Below, one piece after another: positions 33,157 through 42,072 of a DNA stretch of 64,000 bases. The stretch is taken from the NCBI RefSeq assembly GCF_900101985.1, contig NZ_FNAR01000001.1, positions 62,001 through 126,000 of the forward strand, in the 5' to 3' direction. The notes beneath the pieces are model-generated. The model made no database searches and had not been told where the DNA came from. It saw only the letters and a program-made list of their open reading frames with translations. A program made the position numbers and the translations under genes. This DNA is from Bhargavaea beijingensis. Lineage in GTDB: Bacteria; Bacillota; Bacilli; Bacillales_A; Planococcaceae. Position 1 is the first letter of the stretch; each line of letters opens with the position of its first letter.

Positions 33157-34692
33157 ATGACCGTCGCCTCGGAAACAAACAAAAAGAAAAAGGGGCTCTT
33201 CAACCGGTTTCTGGATCTGATTGAACGCTACGGCAACAAGCTTCCTGATCCGATCATGCTCTTTGTTTACATTACGGTCGCCATTCTCATCGCTTCGGCA
33301 GTGTTCGGTTTGATGGGCACGACAGCGACGCACCCCGGAACAGGGGAGACGATCAAGGTCGTGAACTTGCTGAACGGGGCGGGGCTCGTCCGGATCCTGA
33401 CTGAAATGATCACCAACTTCACAAGCTTTCCGCCGCTCGGTCTTGTGCTCGTTGTGATGCTCGGCGTCGGCTTGGCAGAATCCACCGGCCTGATCACGGC
33501 ATTCATGAAGGCTTCGATCCTGAAGGCACCGAAAAAAATCATCCTTCCGGTCATCGTTCTTGTCGCCATCTGCGGAAACGCCGCTGCGGATGCGGCCATG
33601 GTCGTTCTTCCGCCGATTGTCGCGATGATCTTCATCGCGCTCGGCCGCCACCCGCTTGCCGGAATGGCTGCAGCCTATGCATCTTGCGCGGGGGGCTTCG
33701 GGGCCAATCTGATTCTCTCGATGTCAGACCCGCTCGTCTACGGCTTCACCGAATCGGCCGCACACATGATAGACCCGGCCTACACGGGTAATCCGATGAT
33801 CAACTATTACTTCCTCGTTGCCTCCGCGCTGCTTCTCGTGCCTGTCGCCACGTTCGTGACCAATAAAATTGTAGAACCGCGTCTTGGCAAGTATGAAGGC
33901 GAGGCGGAGGGTGTCGAAGCCGTGATTACGCCTGGGGAAAAGAAGGGGCTCCTGTGGGCCGGTGTTTCCCTTCTTGTGGCAGGTGGCGCATTTGCGATTC
34001 TTGCGCTTCCGGAAAACGCCATCTTGAGAAATCCCGAAGACGGCGGCCTTATCATCTCGCCGTTCATGGATTCCATCGTCCCGATCATGATGATCCTCTT
34101 CCTCGTGCCGGCCATCATTTACGGCAAAGCCGCCGGTACCCTGAAAGATTCCAAGGACTTCGGCGACCAGCTCGGCAAGGCCATGTCCGGCATGGGGACG
34201 TATATCGTCATCGCGTTTGTTGCCGCGCAGATGATCGCCTACTTTAACTGGAGCAACCTCGGTCCGATCGTTGCGATCAAAGGTGCTGCCATACTGGAGG
34301 CGCTCGGATTCACCGGGCTTCCGCTGTTCGTCGGTTTCATCCTGATCGCCGCACTCATCAACCTGCTGGTCGCGAGCCAATCCGCCAAGTGGGCAATTCT
34401 CGCGCCGGTGTTTATACCGATGTTCATGCTGCTGAATTATGACCCGGCGGTCACGCAGGCCGCCTACCGTGTCGGCGATTCCCTGACGAATCCGATCACG
34501 CCGATGCTTGCCTACTTCGCGATTGTCCTGACATTCGCGAAAAAATATGATCCGAAGATGGGGATGGGGACCTTTATGTCAGCTCTTCTCCCGTATTCGA
34601 TCGCGTTCACCATCATGTGGATCGTCCTTTTCAGTGCCTGGTATCTTCTCGGCCTGCCCCTCGGACCGGGTGGCGGCATCCATCTTAAATAA
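33157..34692 (+). CDS. AbgT-family transporter
   Basis: A 511-residue integral membrane protein with about 11-13 hydrophobic segments, matching the AbgT family: L-P-D-P-I-M-L-F near the N-terminus, N-A-A-A-D-A-A-M-V-V-L-P-P and A-S-Q-S-A-K-W-A-I-L-A-P. E. coli AbgT imports p-aminobenzoyl-glutamate; other members export sulfonamides. The direction here is unknown. AAGGGGGAAA precedes the ATG. A wide-armed GCCGCCC hairpin lies downstream around 34703-34739. Confidence 0.9.
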   Translation: MTVASETNKKKKGLFNRFLDLIERYGNKLPDPIMLFVYITVAILIASAVFGLMGTTATHPGTGETIKVVNLLNGAGLVRILTEMITNFTSFPPLGLVLVVMLGVGLAESTGLITAFMKASILKAPKKIILPVIVLVAICGNAAADAAMVVLPPIVAMIFIALGRHPLAGMAAAYASCAGGFGANLILSMSDPLVYGFTESAAHMIDPAYTGNPMINYYFLVASALLLVPVATFVTNKIVEPRLGKYEGEAEGVEAVITPGEKKGLLWAGVSLLVAGGAFAILALPENAILRNPEDGGLIISPFMDSIVPIMMILFLVPAIIYGKAAGTLKDSKDFGDQLGKAMSGMGTYIVIAFVAAQMIAYFNWSNLGPIVAIKGAAILEALGFTGLPLFVGFILIAALINLLVASQSAKWAILAPVFIPMFMLLNYDPAVTQAAYRVGDSLTNPITPMLAYFAIVLTFAKKYDPKMGMGTFMSALLPYSIAFTIMWIVLFSAWYLLGLPLGPGGGIHLK

Positions 34693-34780
34693 GAGTGGAA
34701 TTTGCCGCCCGTTTTGCCTGCATCGATGCCTTGGGCGGCTTGAAGGGACTTTCGTAATGGTTCATTGGCAATGGAATTAT

Positions 34781-34819
34781 CAAACAATTTCTTTACATCG
34801 GATTAACTCTACGTAAACA
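34781..34819 (+). promoter_or_regulatory. PhoP box of four 6-bp repeats
   Basis: CAAACA (34781), TTTACA (34792), TTAACT (34803) and TAAACA (34814) occur at exact 11-bp steps with 5-bp spacers, matching the TTAACA-type tandem repeats bound by PhoP in Bacillus. They stand 55-95 bases before the alkaline phosphatase start, so phosphate-starvation control is likely. Confidence 0.8.
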
Positions 34820-34873
34820 TTCCTCCGATAAAGTGGCAAGTGTTGGATGAACTTGTTTGGAGGAGTGGGTAGC

Positions 34874-36265
34874 ATGCTGAAGAAAGTCGGAATTGCCGCG
34901 CTGGGAGCGGGCCTCGTATTGTCCGGAATGGGATGGACAGCCGCAGATGCAGCCAAGCCTGAATGGGCAGGGCAGGGAAAGCCGGAGTGGGCCGGAAAGC
35001 CTGACCGGGCAGGCAAAGGGGAAGGGAAAAACAAAGGCAAGGCCGAAAATGTCATCTACATGATCCCTGACGGCTTCAGTGCCGATTATGCGTCGAACTA
35101 CCGGATTTACAAAGGGGAAGAAGCGGTATGGGATGCTCATCTGAAAGGGATGTTCACCACCTATTCGGCCAACTCCGCAATCACGGATTCCGCGGCGGCT
35201 GGCACGGCGATGGCGACAGGCGTCAAGACGAACAACGGCGTAGTCGGCCTGGATGCGGAGGGGGATGAACTCGAGACCATCCTCGAAGCATCGGAAAAAG
35301 CCGGAAAATCCACCGGTCTGGTCGCCACTTCGACCATCACGCACGCAACACCGGCATCGTTTGTCGCAAATGTAGACAGCCGGAACAATGAAACGGAAAT
35401 CGCCCGCCAGATGGCGGACAGCGGTGTGGATGTCATCCTGGGCGGCGGCAAAAACAATTTCCTCCCGGCATCCGAGGGCGGCAACCAGGACGAACGCAAC
35501 CTGATCCGGGAAGCACAGGACAAGGGCGCTGCATACGTGGAAACCCGTGAACAGCTGTTGGATGTCGATGACCTTGACGTGGACGAAGGCGACCGCCTGC
35601 TCGGACTTTTTGCAGATGACGAACTGGCTCCCGAACTCCAACGCGGAGAAACGCAACAGCCAAGCATTGCGGAAATGACGGAAGCGGCCATCGATGCGCT
35701 TGAAGAAGACAAGGACGGATTCTTCCTCGTTGTGGAAGGCAGCCAGATCGACTGGGCGGGCCATGCCAATGACGCGGCATGGGCCATGTCTGAAGCCGCG
35801 GCCTTTGAAAAGGCAGTGGAAGAAGCGATCGAATTCGCGGAAGAAGACGGCAACACACTCGTCGTTGTCGCGGGCGACCATGACACAGGCGGCATGACAA
35901 CCGGATCGAACGGATCCATGGAGCTGAACGCGGACATCCTCCAAAACGTGAAGGCGACAGGCGACCACATGGCGGCACAATTAAACGAAGACCGTACGAA
36001 CGTGGCGGAAGTGGTGAAAACCTATACAGGCTTTGACCTGTCTGAACAGGAGATCAGCTCGGTCCGCGAAGCAGACAACGCCGGCCTGGCGATCAATCAT
36101 GTGATCAGCGACCGTGCGAACATCGGCTGGACAAGTACGAACCACACAGGCGTGGACATCCCGCTTTATGTGTTCGGGCCGAAAGCCGACCACTTTGCCG
36201 GCTTCCATGACAACACGGACCTTCCAAAACTGATCGCCGAAGCGATGAAACTCGACAAGGAATAA
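34874..36265 (+). CDS. secreted alkaline phosphatase
   Basis: A 463-residue alkaline phosphatase with a signal peptide (residues 1-26), a short Lys/Gly-rich stretch with K-P-E-W-A-G repeats, and the catalytic core: D66-G-F, nucleophile S106 in I-T-D-S-A-A-A-G-T-A, I-T-H-A-T-P, E-G-S-Q-I-D-W-A-G-H, and A-G-D-H-D-T-G-G. It should release phosphate from organic phosphoesters outside the cell. GGAGGAG precedes the ATG. It belongs to the PhoA/PhoB group of Bacillus. Confidence 0.93.
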   Translation: MLKKVGIAALGAGLVLSGMGWTAADAAKPEWAGQGKPEWAGKPDRAGKGEGKNKGKAENVIYMIPDGFSADYASNYRIYKGEEAVWDAHLKGMFTTYSANSAITDSAAAGTAMATGVKTNNGVVGLDAEGDELETILEASEKAGKSTGLVATSTITHATPASFVANVDSRNNETEIARQMADSGVDVILGGGKNNFLPASEGGNQDERNLIREAQDKGAAYVETREQLLDVDDLDVDEGDRLLGLFADDELAPELQRGETQQPSIAEMTEAAIDALEEDKDGFFLVVEGSQIDWAGHANDAAWAMSEAAAFEKAVEEAIEFAEEDGNTLVVVAGDHDTGGMTTGSNGSMELNADILQNVKATGDHMAAQLNEDRTNVAEVVKTYTGFDLSEQEISSVREADNAGLAINHVISDRANIGWTSTNHTGVDIPLYVFGPKADHFAGFHDNTDLPKLIAEAMKLDKE

Positions 36266-36275
36266 TGGGAAAGCC

Positions 36276-36312
36276 AAGAAGGGGATTGGACAGCCAATCC
36301 CCTTCTTTCTTT
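36276..36312 (+). terminator. rho-independent terminator
   Basis: AAGAAGGGGATTGG and its complement around ACAG, followed by a T-rich tail. Confidence 0.9.
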
Positions 36313-36535
36313 ATGATAAACAAGAAATCATATAATACACCACGCCGGTTTGTCAACGATAAGTTTGTGTTATTTTCGAAAAAATGTTACAATAATTGTA
36401 CAATTGTTTTTCCGTCACGTATTCCATATTCCGCTCTTTGGTCCGCGGATTAGAAAGAATGCGTTTTTTTATATTCTTTTTTTGTACCGAAGTAAAAACA
36501 GTTGTGCAACTTATCTTTTACGGAGGGAGAAAAGA

Positions 36536-37390
36536 ATGATGAATCTGATCGATCAGAAAGTGACGCATCGGCGTTTTGGAACGGGCAACATTGTCCATAT
36601 GAGTGACTCGAGGGTTGAAATCGCATTTGGCGAAGAAAATAAACGGTTTATTTTCCCGGACGTTTTCGGAGAGCATTTGGTCCTGAAAGACCAAGAGGCC
36701 GCTCGTTCGCTTAAGCAGATCATTAAACAAAAAGAAAGTGAACGGCAAGCCAGAGAATCCACAGCAGAAAAGAAAAAAGAGCTTCAGCGGAAAAAGCATG
36801 AACTTCGTACAGAGCTGGAAGGTCTGATGAAAAATCAGAAGCTGCATCCGCAATCTCAAATGGTTTCTTGGTGTGAACCGGAAGAACTGGAACAGGTTTT
36901 CACAGAGTGGAAGGTGTTTTCTGGTGAAATCAAAAGCGGGGAAAATAAGGGGAAGCCGAACAAACCCGTCCGTCTTCACCAAAACAGCGCGGTCCTTCTG
37001 ACTGCAAGAGACCCGGGCATGCCTGAACAGTCCAGACAGATCATCGGGATGTATATGGTCAATGAGGAATTCACCGGCAGGCTGTGCGAGGACGGAATGA
37101 TTCCTGCACATTCAGTGTACAAAATCCGGCTTACCGAACAGGAATCGGCCGACATGCTGTTCTGGAACTATTATGTGAACGAGAGATCCCCCGGCAAGAC
37201 AACGTGGAATACCGGCAAATACCGTTATTTCGATAATACGGTGATGGCCCAGATATTACAGGATATCGTTTCAAAAAGTAACGCGGAAGAACAGGCAATG
37301 GCACAGCAGTTCTTCGATCATTTCTGCAAAATGAATCAGATCACCGCGGATGAACTGCCACAGCCGGACGGCGTATTGATGCGCAAATAA
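36536..37390 (+). CDS. hypothetical protein with N-terminal Tudor/SH3-like segment
   Basis: A 284-residue protein. The first 65 residues (V-T-H-R-R-F-G-T-G-N-I-V then I-A-F-G-E-E-N-K-R-F-I-F-P) look like a small beta-barrel (CarD/Tudor-like). A Lys/Glu-rich coiled coil follows (about 70-115), then an unrecognised alpha/beta domain. Relatives in Bacillales are sometimes labelled malate synthase, which nothing in the sequence supports. CGGAGGGAG precedes the ATG. It stands alone before the UvrA-like gene. Confidence 0.65.
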   Translation: MMNLIDQKVTHRRFGTGNIVHMSDSRVEIAFGEENKRFIFPDVFGEHLVLKDQEAARSLKQIIKQKESERQARESTAEKKKELQRKKHELRTELEGLMKNQKLHPQSQMVSWCEPEELEQVFTEWKVFSGEIKSGENKGKPNKPVRLHQNSAVLLTARDPGMPEQSRQIIGMYMVNEEFTGRLCEDGMIPAHSVYKIRLTEQESADMLFWNYYVNERSPGKTTWNTGKYRYFDNTVMAQILQDIVSKSNAEEQAMAQQFFDHFCKMNQITADELPQPDGVLMRK

Positions 37391-37448
37391 AGGCCGATTC
37401 CGGGACGGTTTCGTCATTTATCCGCATACCGGCAGAAAGGATCAGGAA

Positions 37449-39737
37449 ATGTCACGAGAAAAAGACGAGATCATCCTAAGAGGACTCAAAGAAAACAATC
37501 TGAAGAACATCAGCCTGAATCTGCCGAAAGAAAAAATCATTGTGTTCACCGGCCTGTCCGGCTCGGGCAAGAGCTCGGTCGTCTTTGATACCCTCGCAAC
37601 CGAGAGCAGAAGGCAAATGACGTTGAACTATCCGGCTTACGTCAGATATCAGATGCCGAGATACGAAAGGCCCCAGGCCGATCTGATGCAGAACTTAAGC
37701 CCGGTGATTGTCGTGGAGCAGAGGCCGGCAGGAGGCAATTCCCGTTCCACGGTCGGCACGTATATGGACATCGATCCGCTGGTCCGGCTGCTGTTCTCGA
37801 GAATCGGGCAGCCGGCGATCGGAACCGCCAATGATTTTTCCAGCCAGAGTACATTCGGAAGGTGTCCGGAATGCGGCGGTTTCGGGCAAGTGATCACGCC
37901 GGACGCCAACAAACTGGTCGATTTCGACAAGTCGCTCAGGGAGCATGCTGTCAGGTTCAAGCCATTGTCGCCTTCCGGCTGGCAGGGGCATTGGATGATG
38001 ACCTGCGGGCTGTTTGATCCGGACAAACCCATCCGGGACTATTCGGAAGAAGACCGGCGCCTTCTGCTGTATGGCCCCCGGGAAGGGGAACGTGCCTATG
38101 CGCCGTTCCACACAAAAAACGGACCGCAAAACGCGGAGTGGGACGGGTTACTGCCGAGATTCACGCGGGTCTATATAAATCGGGACATCTCCAAGCTCAA
38201 ACAAGTTTCCCGGGCCGATGTATTGGCGGTGTCTGCTCATACCCGGTGTCCGACCTGCCAAGGTTCCGGCCTGAACCCGGATGTGCTCGAAAGCAGAATC
38301 AACGGCCTGAACATCGCGGAATATGATTGGCTGGAGCTTTCGGAGCTGCTGGAAGAGCTGTCGAACATCCGGGATCCTATGGGAGAATCCATCGCCAAGC
38401 AGGTGATCCCCGGTGTAAAGCAGTTGATCGGCATGGGGTTGGGCTACTTGAGCTTGTCCAGGAAAATGGGCACCCTCTCCGGAGGTGAAGCCCAGAGGGT
38501 GAAAATTGCCCGTCACCTGGGAAACAGCCTGAACAACCTGACCTACATTTTCGACGAACCCAGCGCGGGGCTTCATCCCGAGGAAGTGCACTTGCTGATC
38601 GGGATGCTGAAAACGATCAAAGACCAGCATAATACAGTGATCGTCATCGAACACGATCTGTCGGTGGCCAGGGCGGCGGATGAAATCGTTGAGATGGGTC
38701 CGGGAGCAGGCGTAAGCGGGGGCAACGTTGTCTTCCAGGGACCGTTGGAAGGCTTAAGCAATACCCCGACCGCGAAAGCCCTGGAACAAAAGCTGGAAAT
38801 CAATCATACCCCGAGGAACCGCAAAGGTTATTTTACGGTGAAGGGAGCAACTGACAATAATTTAAAAGACGTAAATGTGGAGATCCCCAAAGGGGTGCTC
38901 GTTTCGGTGTGCGGCGTATCGGGTTCAGGCAAAAGCTCCCTGATCCTGGAGGCGTTCAAGGAAAGGCATCCTGAATCCATCACGGTGGGGCAGGGAGGGA
39001 TCGGGGTCTCCAGCCGCTCGACGATGGCAACGTACATGGGAATCATGGACGACATCCGGGCCGCCTTTGCAAAAGCGACGGGACGGCCGGCGGGACTGTT
39101 CAGTTTCAACTCCCTGGGTGCCTGCCCGGTCTGTAAAGGGAAGGGCGTCCTGACGCCGGAAGTGGCATTTGCGGATCCGGTGACGATTCCATGTGAGGCT
39201 TGCGGCGGAACGCGGTACTCGGATGAGGCTCTGTCCTATCGGTACGAAGGCAAAAACATCATCGAAATTCTGGAACTGACGATCGATGAGGCTGCGGATG
39301 AATTTAACCGGCCAAAGATCCTGAACAGGGTGCATACGCTAAGGGATGTCGGCCTGGGGTACCTGACCTTGGGGCAGACGACCAGTTCTTTGAGCGGCGG
39401 AGAAGCCCAGCGCCTGAAGCTTGCCAGCCAATTGCGGAAAGAAGGCCAGATCTACCTGCTGGACGAACCGTCCCTGGGGCTGCATGCCGAGGACGATGAA
39501 AAGCTTCTTGAAGTCTTTCGGAAACTTGTGGACCGGGGAAACTCCGTCATCATCATCGAACACAATCTGGGCTTTATCGCCGCGAGCGACTGGGTCATCG
39601 AAATGGGCCCGGGCGGGGGAAAGCGGGGCGGTGAAATCCTCTTCGAGGGAACCCCGGAAGAGATGCTGGATGCCGGCACGGTGACTGCGAAATGGTTAAG
39701 GGCCGGGATCGGCAGACGACACTCCGATACGAAGTAA
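37449..39737 (+). CDS. UvrA-like excinuclease paralogue (short type)
   Basis: A 762-residue double ABC ATPase of the UvrA family, shorter than canonical UvrA (about 940). Both halves carry Walker A (G-L-S-G-S-G-K-S-S and G-V-S-G-S-G-K-S-S), signatures (L-S-G-G-E-A-Q-R) and Walker B (F-D-E-P-S, L-D-E-P-S). Zinc-binding C-x-x-C pairs are kept (C-P-E-C-G, C-P-T-C-Q, C-P-V-C-K, C-E-A-C-G), but the UvrB-interaction region near the N-terminus is much reduced. Such paralogues often accompany antibiotic self-protection; the role here is unknown. Confidence 0.88.
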   Translation: MSREKDEIILRGLKENNLKNISLNLPKEKIIVFTGLSGSGKSSVVFDTLATESRRQMTLNYPAYVRYQMPRYERPQADLMQNLSPVIVVEQRPAGGNSRSTVGTYMDIDPLVRLLFSRIGQPAIGTANDFSSQSTFGRCPECGGFGQVITPDANKLVDFDKSLREHAVRFKPLSPSGWQGHWMMTCGLFDPDKPIRDYSEEDRRLLLYGPREGERAYAPFHTKNGPQNAEWDGLLPRFTRVYINRDISKLKQVSRADVLAVSAHTRCPTCQGSGLNPDVLESRINGLNIAEYDWLELSELLEELSNIRDPMGESIAKQVIPGVKQLIGMGLGYLSLSRKMGTLSGGEAQRVKIARHLGNSLNNLTYIFDEPSAGLHPEEVHLLIGMLKTIKDQHNTVIVIEHDLSVARAADEIVEMGPGAGVSGGNVVFQGPLEGLSNTPTAKALEQKLEINHTPRNRKGYFTVKGATDNNLKDVNVEIPKGVLVSVCGVSGSGKSSLILEAFKERHPESITVGQGGIGVSSRSTMATYMGIMDDIRAAFAKATGRPAGLFSFNSLGACPVCKGKGVLTPEVAFADPVTIPCEACGGTRYSDEALSYRYEGKNIIEILELTIDEAADEFNRPKILNRVHTLRDVGLGYLTLGQTTSSLSGGEAQRLKLASQLRKEGQIYLLDEPSLGLHAEDDEKLLEVFRKLVDRGNSVIIIEHNLGFIAASDWVIEMGPGGGKRGGEILFEGTPEEMLDAGTVTAKWLRAGIGRRHSDTK

Positions 39738-39745
39738 ATGTCTTT

Positions 39746-39776
39746 AGCTGCACTCCTAAATGGAGTGCAGCTTTTT
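39746..39776 (+). terminator. rho-independent terminator
   Basis: AGCTGCACTCC and its complement around TAAA, followed by T5. Confidence 0.92.
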
Positions 39777-39908
39777 CTGGTTGGTTCTCTCCGATCAGGT
39801 TTGCGGGTGTGTCGTGTTCCGGCCGGAGGAATATGATTGATATGTCGGATAGAAAGTGAGAAAGTCGGTGATATAGAAAACCGGATTTTCACCGGGAGGT
39901 GTTTCCAA

Positions 39909-41045
39909 TTGAAGTGGTTAAGCGGCACGTCCATCCGTATCCGAAGACAAACACTCATCCTGTACGGCGTCCTGATTCTCCTTTGTGCCGGTTCCATGGT
40001 GTTCGTGTTCAATAATCACGCTTTTTACGACACCCCGATCGCCAAAGTGATCCGGGTGGAGCCCGGAAAATCCGAAGAAGTGACCGACACGAACGGAAAC
40101 TCCGATCGGCTGTTTACCCAGCGGATGATCGCAGAGCTGAAAAACGGGCCTTACAAAGGGGAGCAAATTCACCTGGAGAATACCTATTCCCTATCAAAAG
40201 CTTTTGACCAGGAGCACAGGGCAGGGGATGAATTGTTTGTCTATATCGCCGGACAGGCTGAGGACAGTCACGTCCTGGCAGGTGACATTGAGGACGTGAA
40301 GCGGGACTATTATATGATGGGCGCATTCTGGCTGTTTCTGTTTGTGCTCACGGTTGTCGGAAAAAAGAAAGGCCTGTTTGCCGTCCTCAGCCTGGCCATC
40401 AATATGGCCATCCTGGTTCTTGCCGTCGAGCTTTACGTCCGGACCGGGGTGAACCTGCTGCTGATCGCCGCGGGGCTTGCGGTCCTGTTCACGATATTGT
40501 CCCTCCTGTTTCTCAACGGCTTCAATGAAAAAACATACGCGGCCATTTTATCCACGTTGCTTGGAACCGCTGCTTCCCTGTCCGTCACCCTGCTTGTGAT
40601 CCGGCTGACGGACGGAAACGGGCTGCATTACGAGGAGCTTCAGTTTTTGACGCGCCCGTATGAGACGGTCTTTCTGGCCGGACTGTTTATCGGGTCACTT
40701 GGAGCGGTGATGGACGTAGCCATCACGATGTCAGCGTCCGTGTTTGAACTGTGGGAAAAAAATCCGCGAATTTCTATGGATGCCCTCAGGACATCGGGAA
40801 TGGATATCGGGCGGGACATCATGGGCACCATGACGAGCATTCTGTTCTTTGCCTACATCAGCGGCTCCATCCCCATGCTAATCCTATACTTTAAAAATGC
40901 GTCCCCGTTCGGGTACACACTGTCGATCAACCTGTCGCTGGAACTGGCACGCGCGCTGTCAGGTGGAATCGGGATTGTGCTGACTATCCCGATCGGTCTG
41001 TATATTTCAATGTTCTTTGTGAGGAAAAAGAGGGCTGAATCATGA
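39909..41045 (+). CDS. YibE/F family membrane protein (long)
   Basis: A 378-residue protein with one N-terminal membrane segment, an extracytoplasmic domain of about 110 residues and seven or so further membrane segments; the region with G-A-V-M-D-V-A-I-T-M-S-A-S and G-R-D-I-M-G-T-M is typical of YibE/F proteins. The TTG at 39909 follows GGGAGGTG. It overlaps the next gene (ATGA). Function unknown, presumably transport. Confidence 0.82.
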   Translation: MKWLSGTSIRIRRQTLILYGVLILLCAGSMVFVFNNHAFYDTPIAKVIRVEPGKSEEVTDTNGNSDRLFTQRMIAELKNGPYKGEQIHLENTYSLSKAFDQEHRAGDELFVYIAGQAEDSHVLAGDIEDVKRDYYMMGAFWLFLFVLTVVGKKKGLFAVLSLAINMAILVLAVELYVRTGVNLLLIAAGLAVLFTILSLLFLNGFNEKTYAAILSTLLGTAASLSVTLLVIRLTDGNGLHYEELQFLTRPYETVFLAGLFIGSLGAVMDVAITMSASVFELWEKNPRISMDALRTSGMDIGRDIMGTMTSILFFAYISGSIPMLILYFKNASPFGYTLSINLSLELARALSGGIGIVLTIPIGLYISMFFVRKKRAES

Positions 41046-41815
41046 ATGCAATCATTTTGCTTGCGGCAATTCTGTTCGGATTGATGGTTTGGGTCGGCGG
41101 TAAAAAGGGGGTCAGGTCCTTTATCTCGCTGTTCTTCAATTTTATCGTGTTTCTGATCGCGCTGATGTTTATCATGGCCCCGAGCGTCAACCCGATTGCA
41201 GTAACCTTGCTGGCCTGTACGGCAATCAGCTCAATCAACCTGTTTTTCATCAACCGGGTGAACAGCAAAACGATCATGGCATTCGCATCCACAATCATTA
41301 CCATCTGCCTTCTGCTGTTTTTGATAGACTGGATCGCCAATCAGTCGATGATCCAAGGCTTCGGCGAGGAGGAAATCGGTGAAATCAGTATGTTCTCCCT
41401 GCATATCGGCATTGATTTTGTGCAGATTGCTGTTTCCATGATCATAATCAGCACGATCGGAGCAATCACGGATGTCGCCATCGCGATTTCATCGCCGATG
41501 CGCGAGCTGATTATTCATGACCCGGACATCAGCCGGGAGGACCTGTTCCGTTCCGGCATGACGATCGGCAGGGACATCCTCGGTTCTGATACCAACACCC
41601 TGTTTTTTGCTTTTATCGGCGGGTATATGGCACTGATCCTCTGGTTCCGGGACCTGAACTACTCGGTCGGCCAGATGGTGAACGCCAAAGTATTCGGGGG
41701 AGAGATGCTGACGATTTTTTGCGCGGGTATCGGCATCGCCTTGGTAATACCGGTTTCCGCCGGAATCAATGCCTGGTACCTGACCCGCCGGCGGGAGCGG
41801 AAGCAAACCGGTTAG
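41042..41815 (+). CDS. YibE/F family membrane protein (short)
   Basis: A 257-residue integral membrane protein with about six hydrophobic segments and the same G-A-I-T-D-V-A-I-A-I-S-S and G-R-D-I-L-G-S-D motifs as its neighbour. The pair probably forms one heteromeric membrane complex and arose by duplication. Its ATG overlaps the previous stop codon. Confidence 0.82.
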   Translation: MNAIILLAAILFGLMVWVGGKKGVRSFISLFFNFIVFLIALMFIMAPSVNPIAVTLLACTAISSINLFFINRVNSKTIMAFASTIITICLLLFLIDWIANQSMIQGFGEEEIGEISMFSLHIGIDFVQIAVSMIIISTIGAITDVAIAISSPMRELIIHDPDISREDLFRSGMTIGRDILGSDTNTLFFAFIGGYMALILWFRDLNYSVGQMVNAKVFGGEMLTIFCAGIGIALVIPVSAGINAWYLTRRRERKQTG

Positions 41816-42072
41816 AAGACGGAAAGTTTCCATGGCGTCTGCGCGACCGGAACTCTCATTGGACGTAAAGCTGCAACTGCCCGGGATGCTGTTTGAAACG
41901 GTTTTCCGGGCTTTATTTATCCTGCATGTAAAAGACTTCGTCGGCTGAACACTATCTGTCAGAACCTTTTGGATGACTGACGGTCTAGTCTGTGCAGATT
42001 TCGTTCCACTGTAAGTTATCGGAACATTCATTTAATATAATGAGAGACACAATCGGGAGGGGCGTGGTATGG

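Noticed and set aside
41489-42031. 180-codon minus-strand frame opposite the second YibE/F gene
   Set aside because: It is the complement of a confident membrane-protein gene with no start signals of its own.
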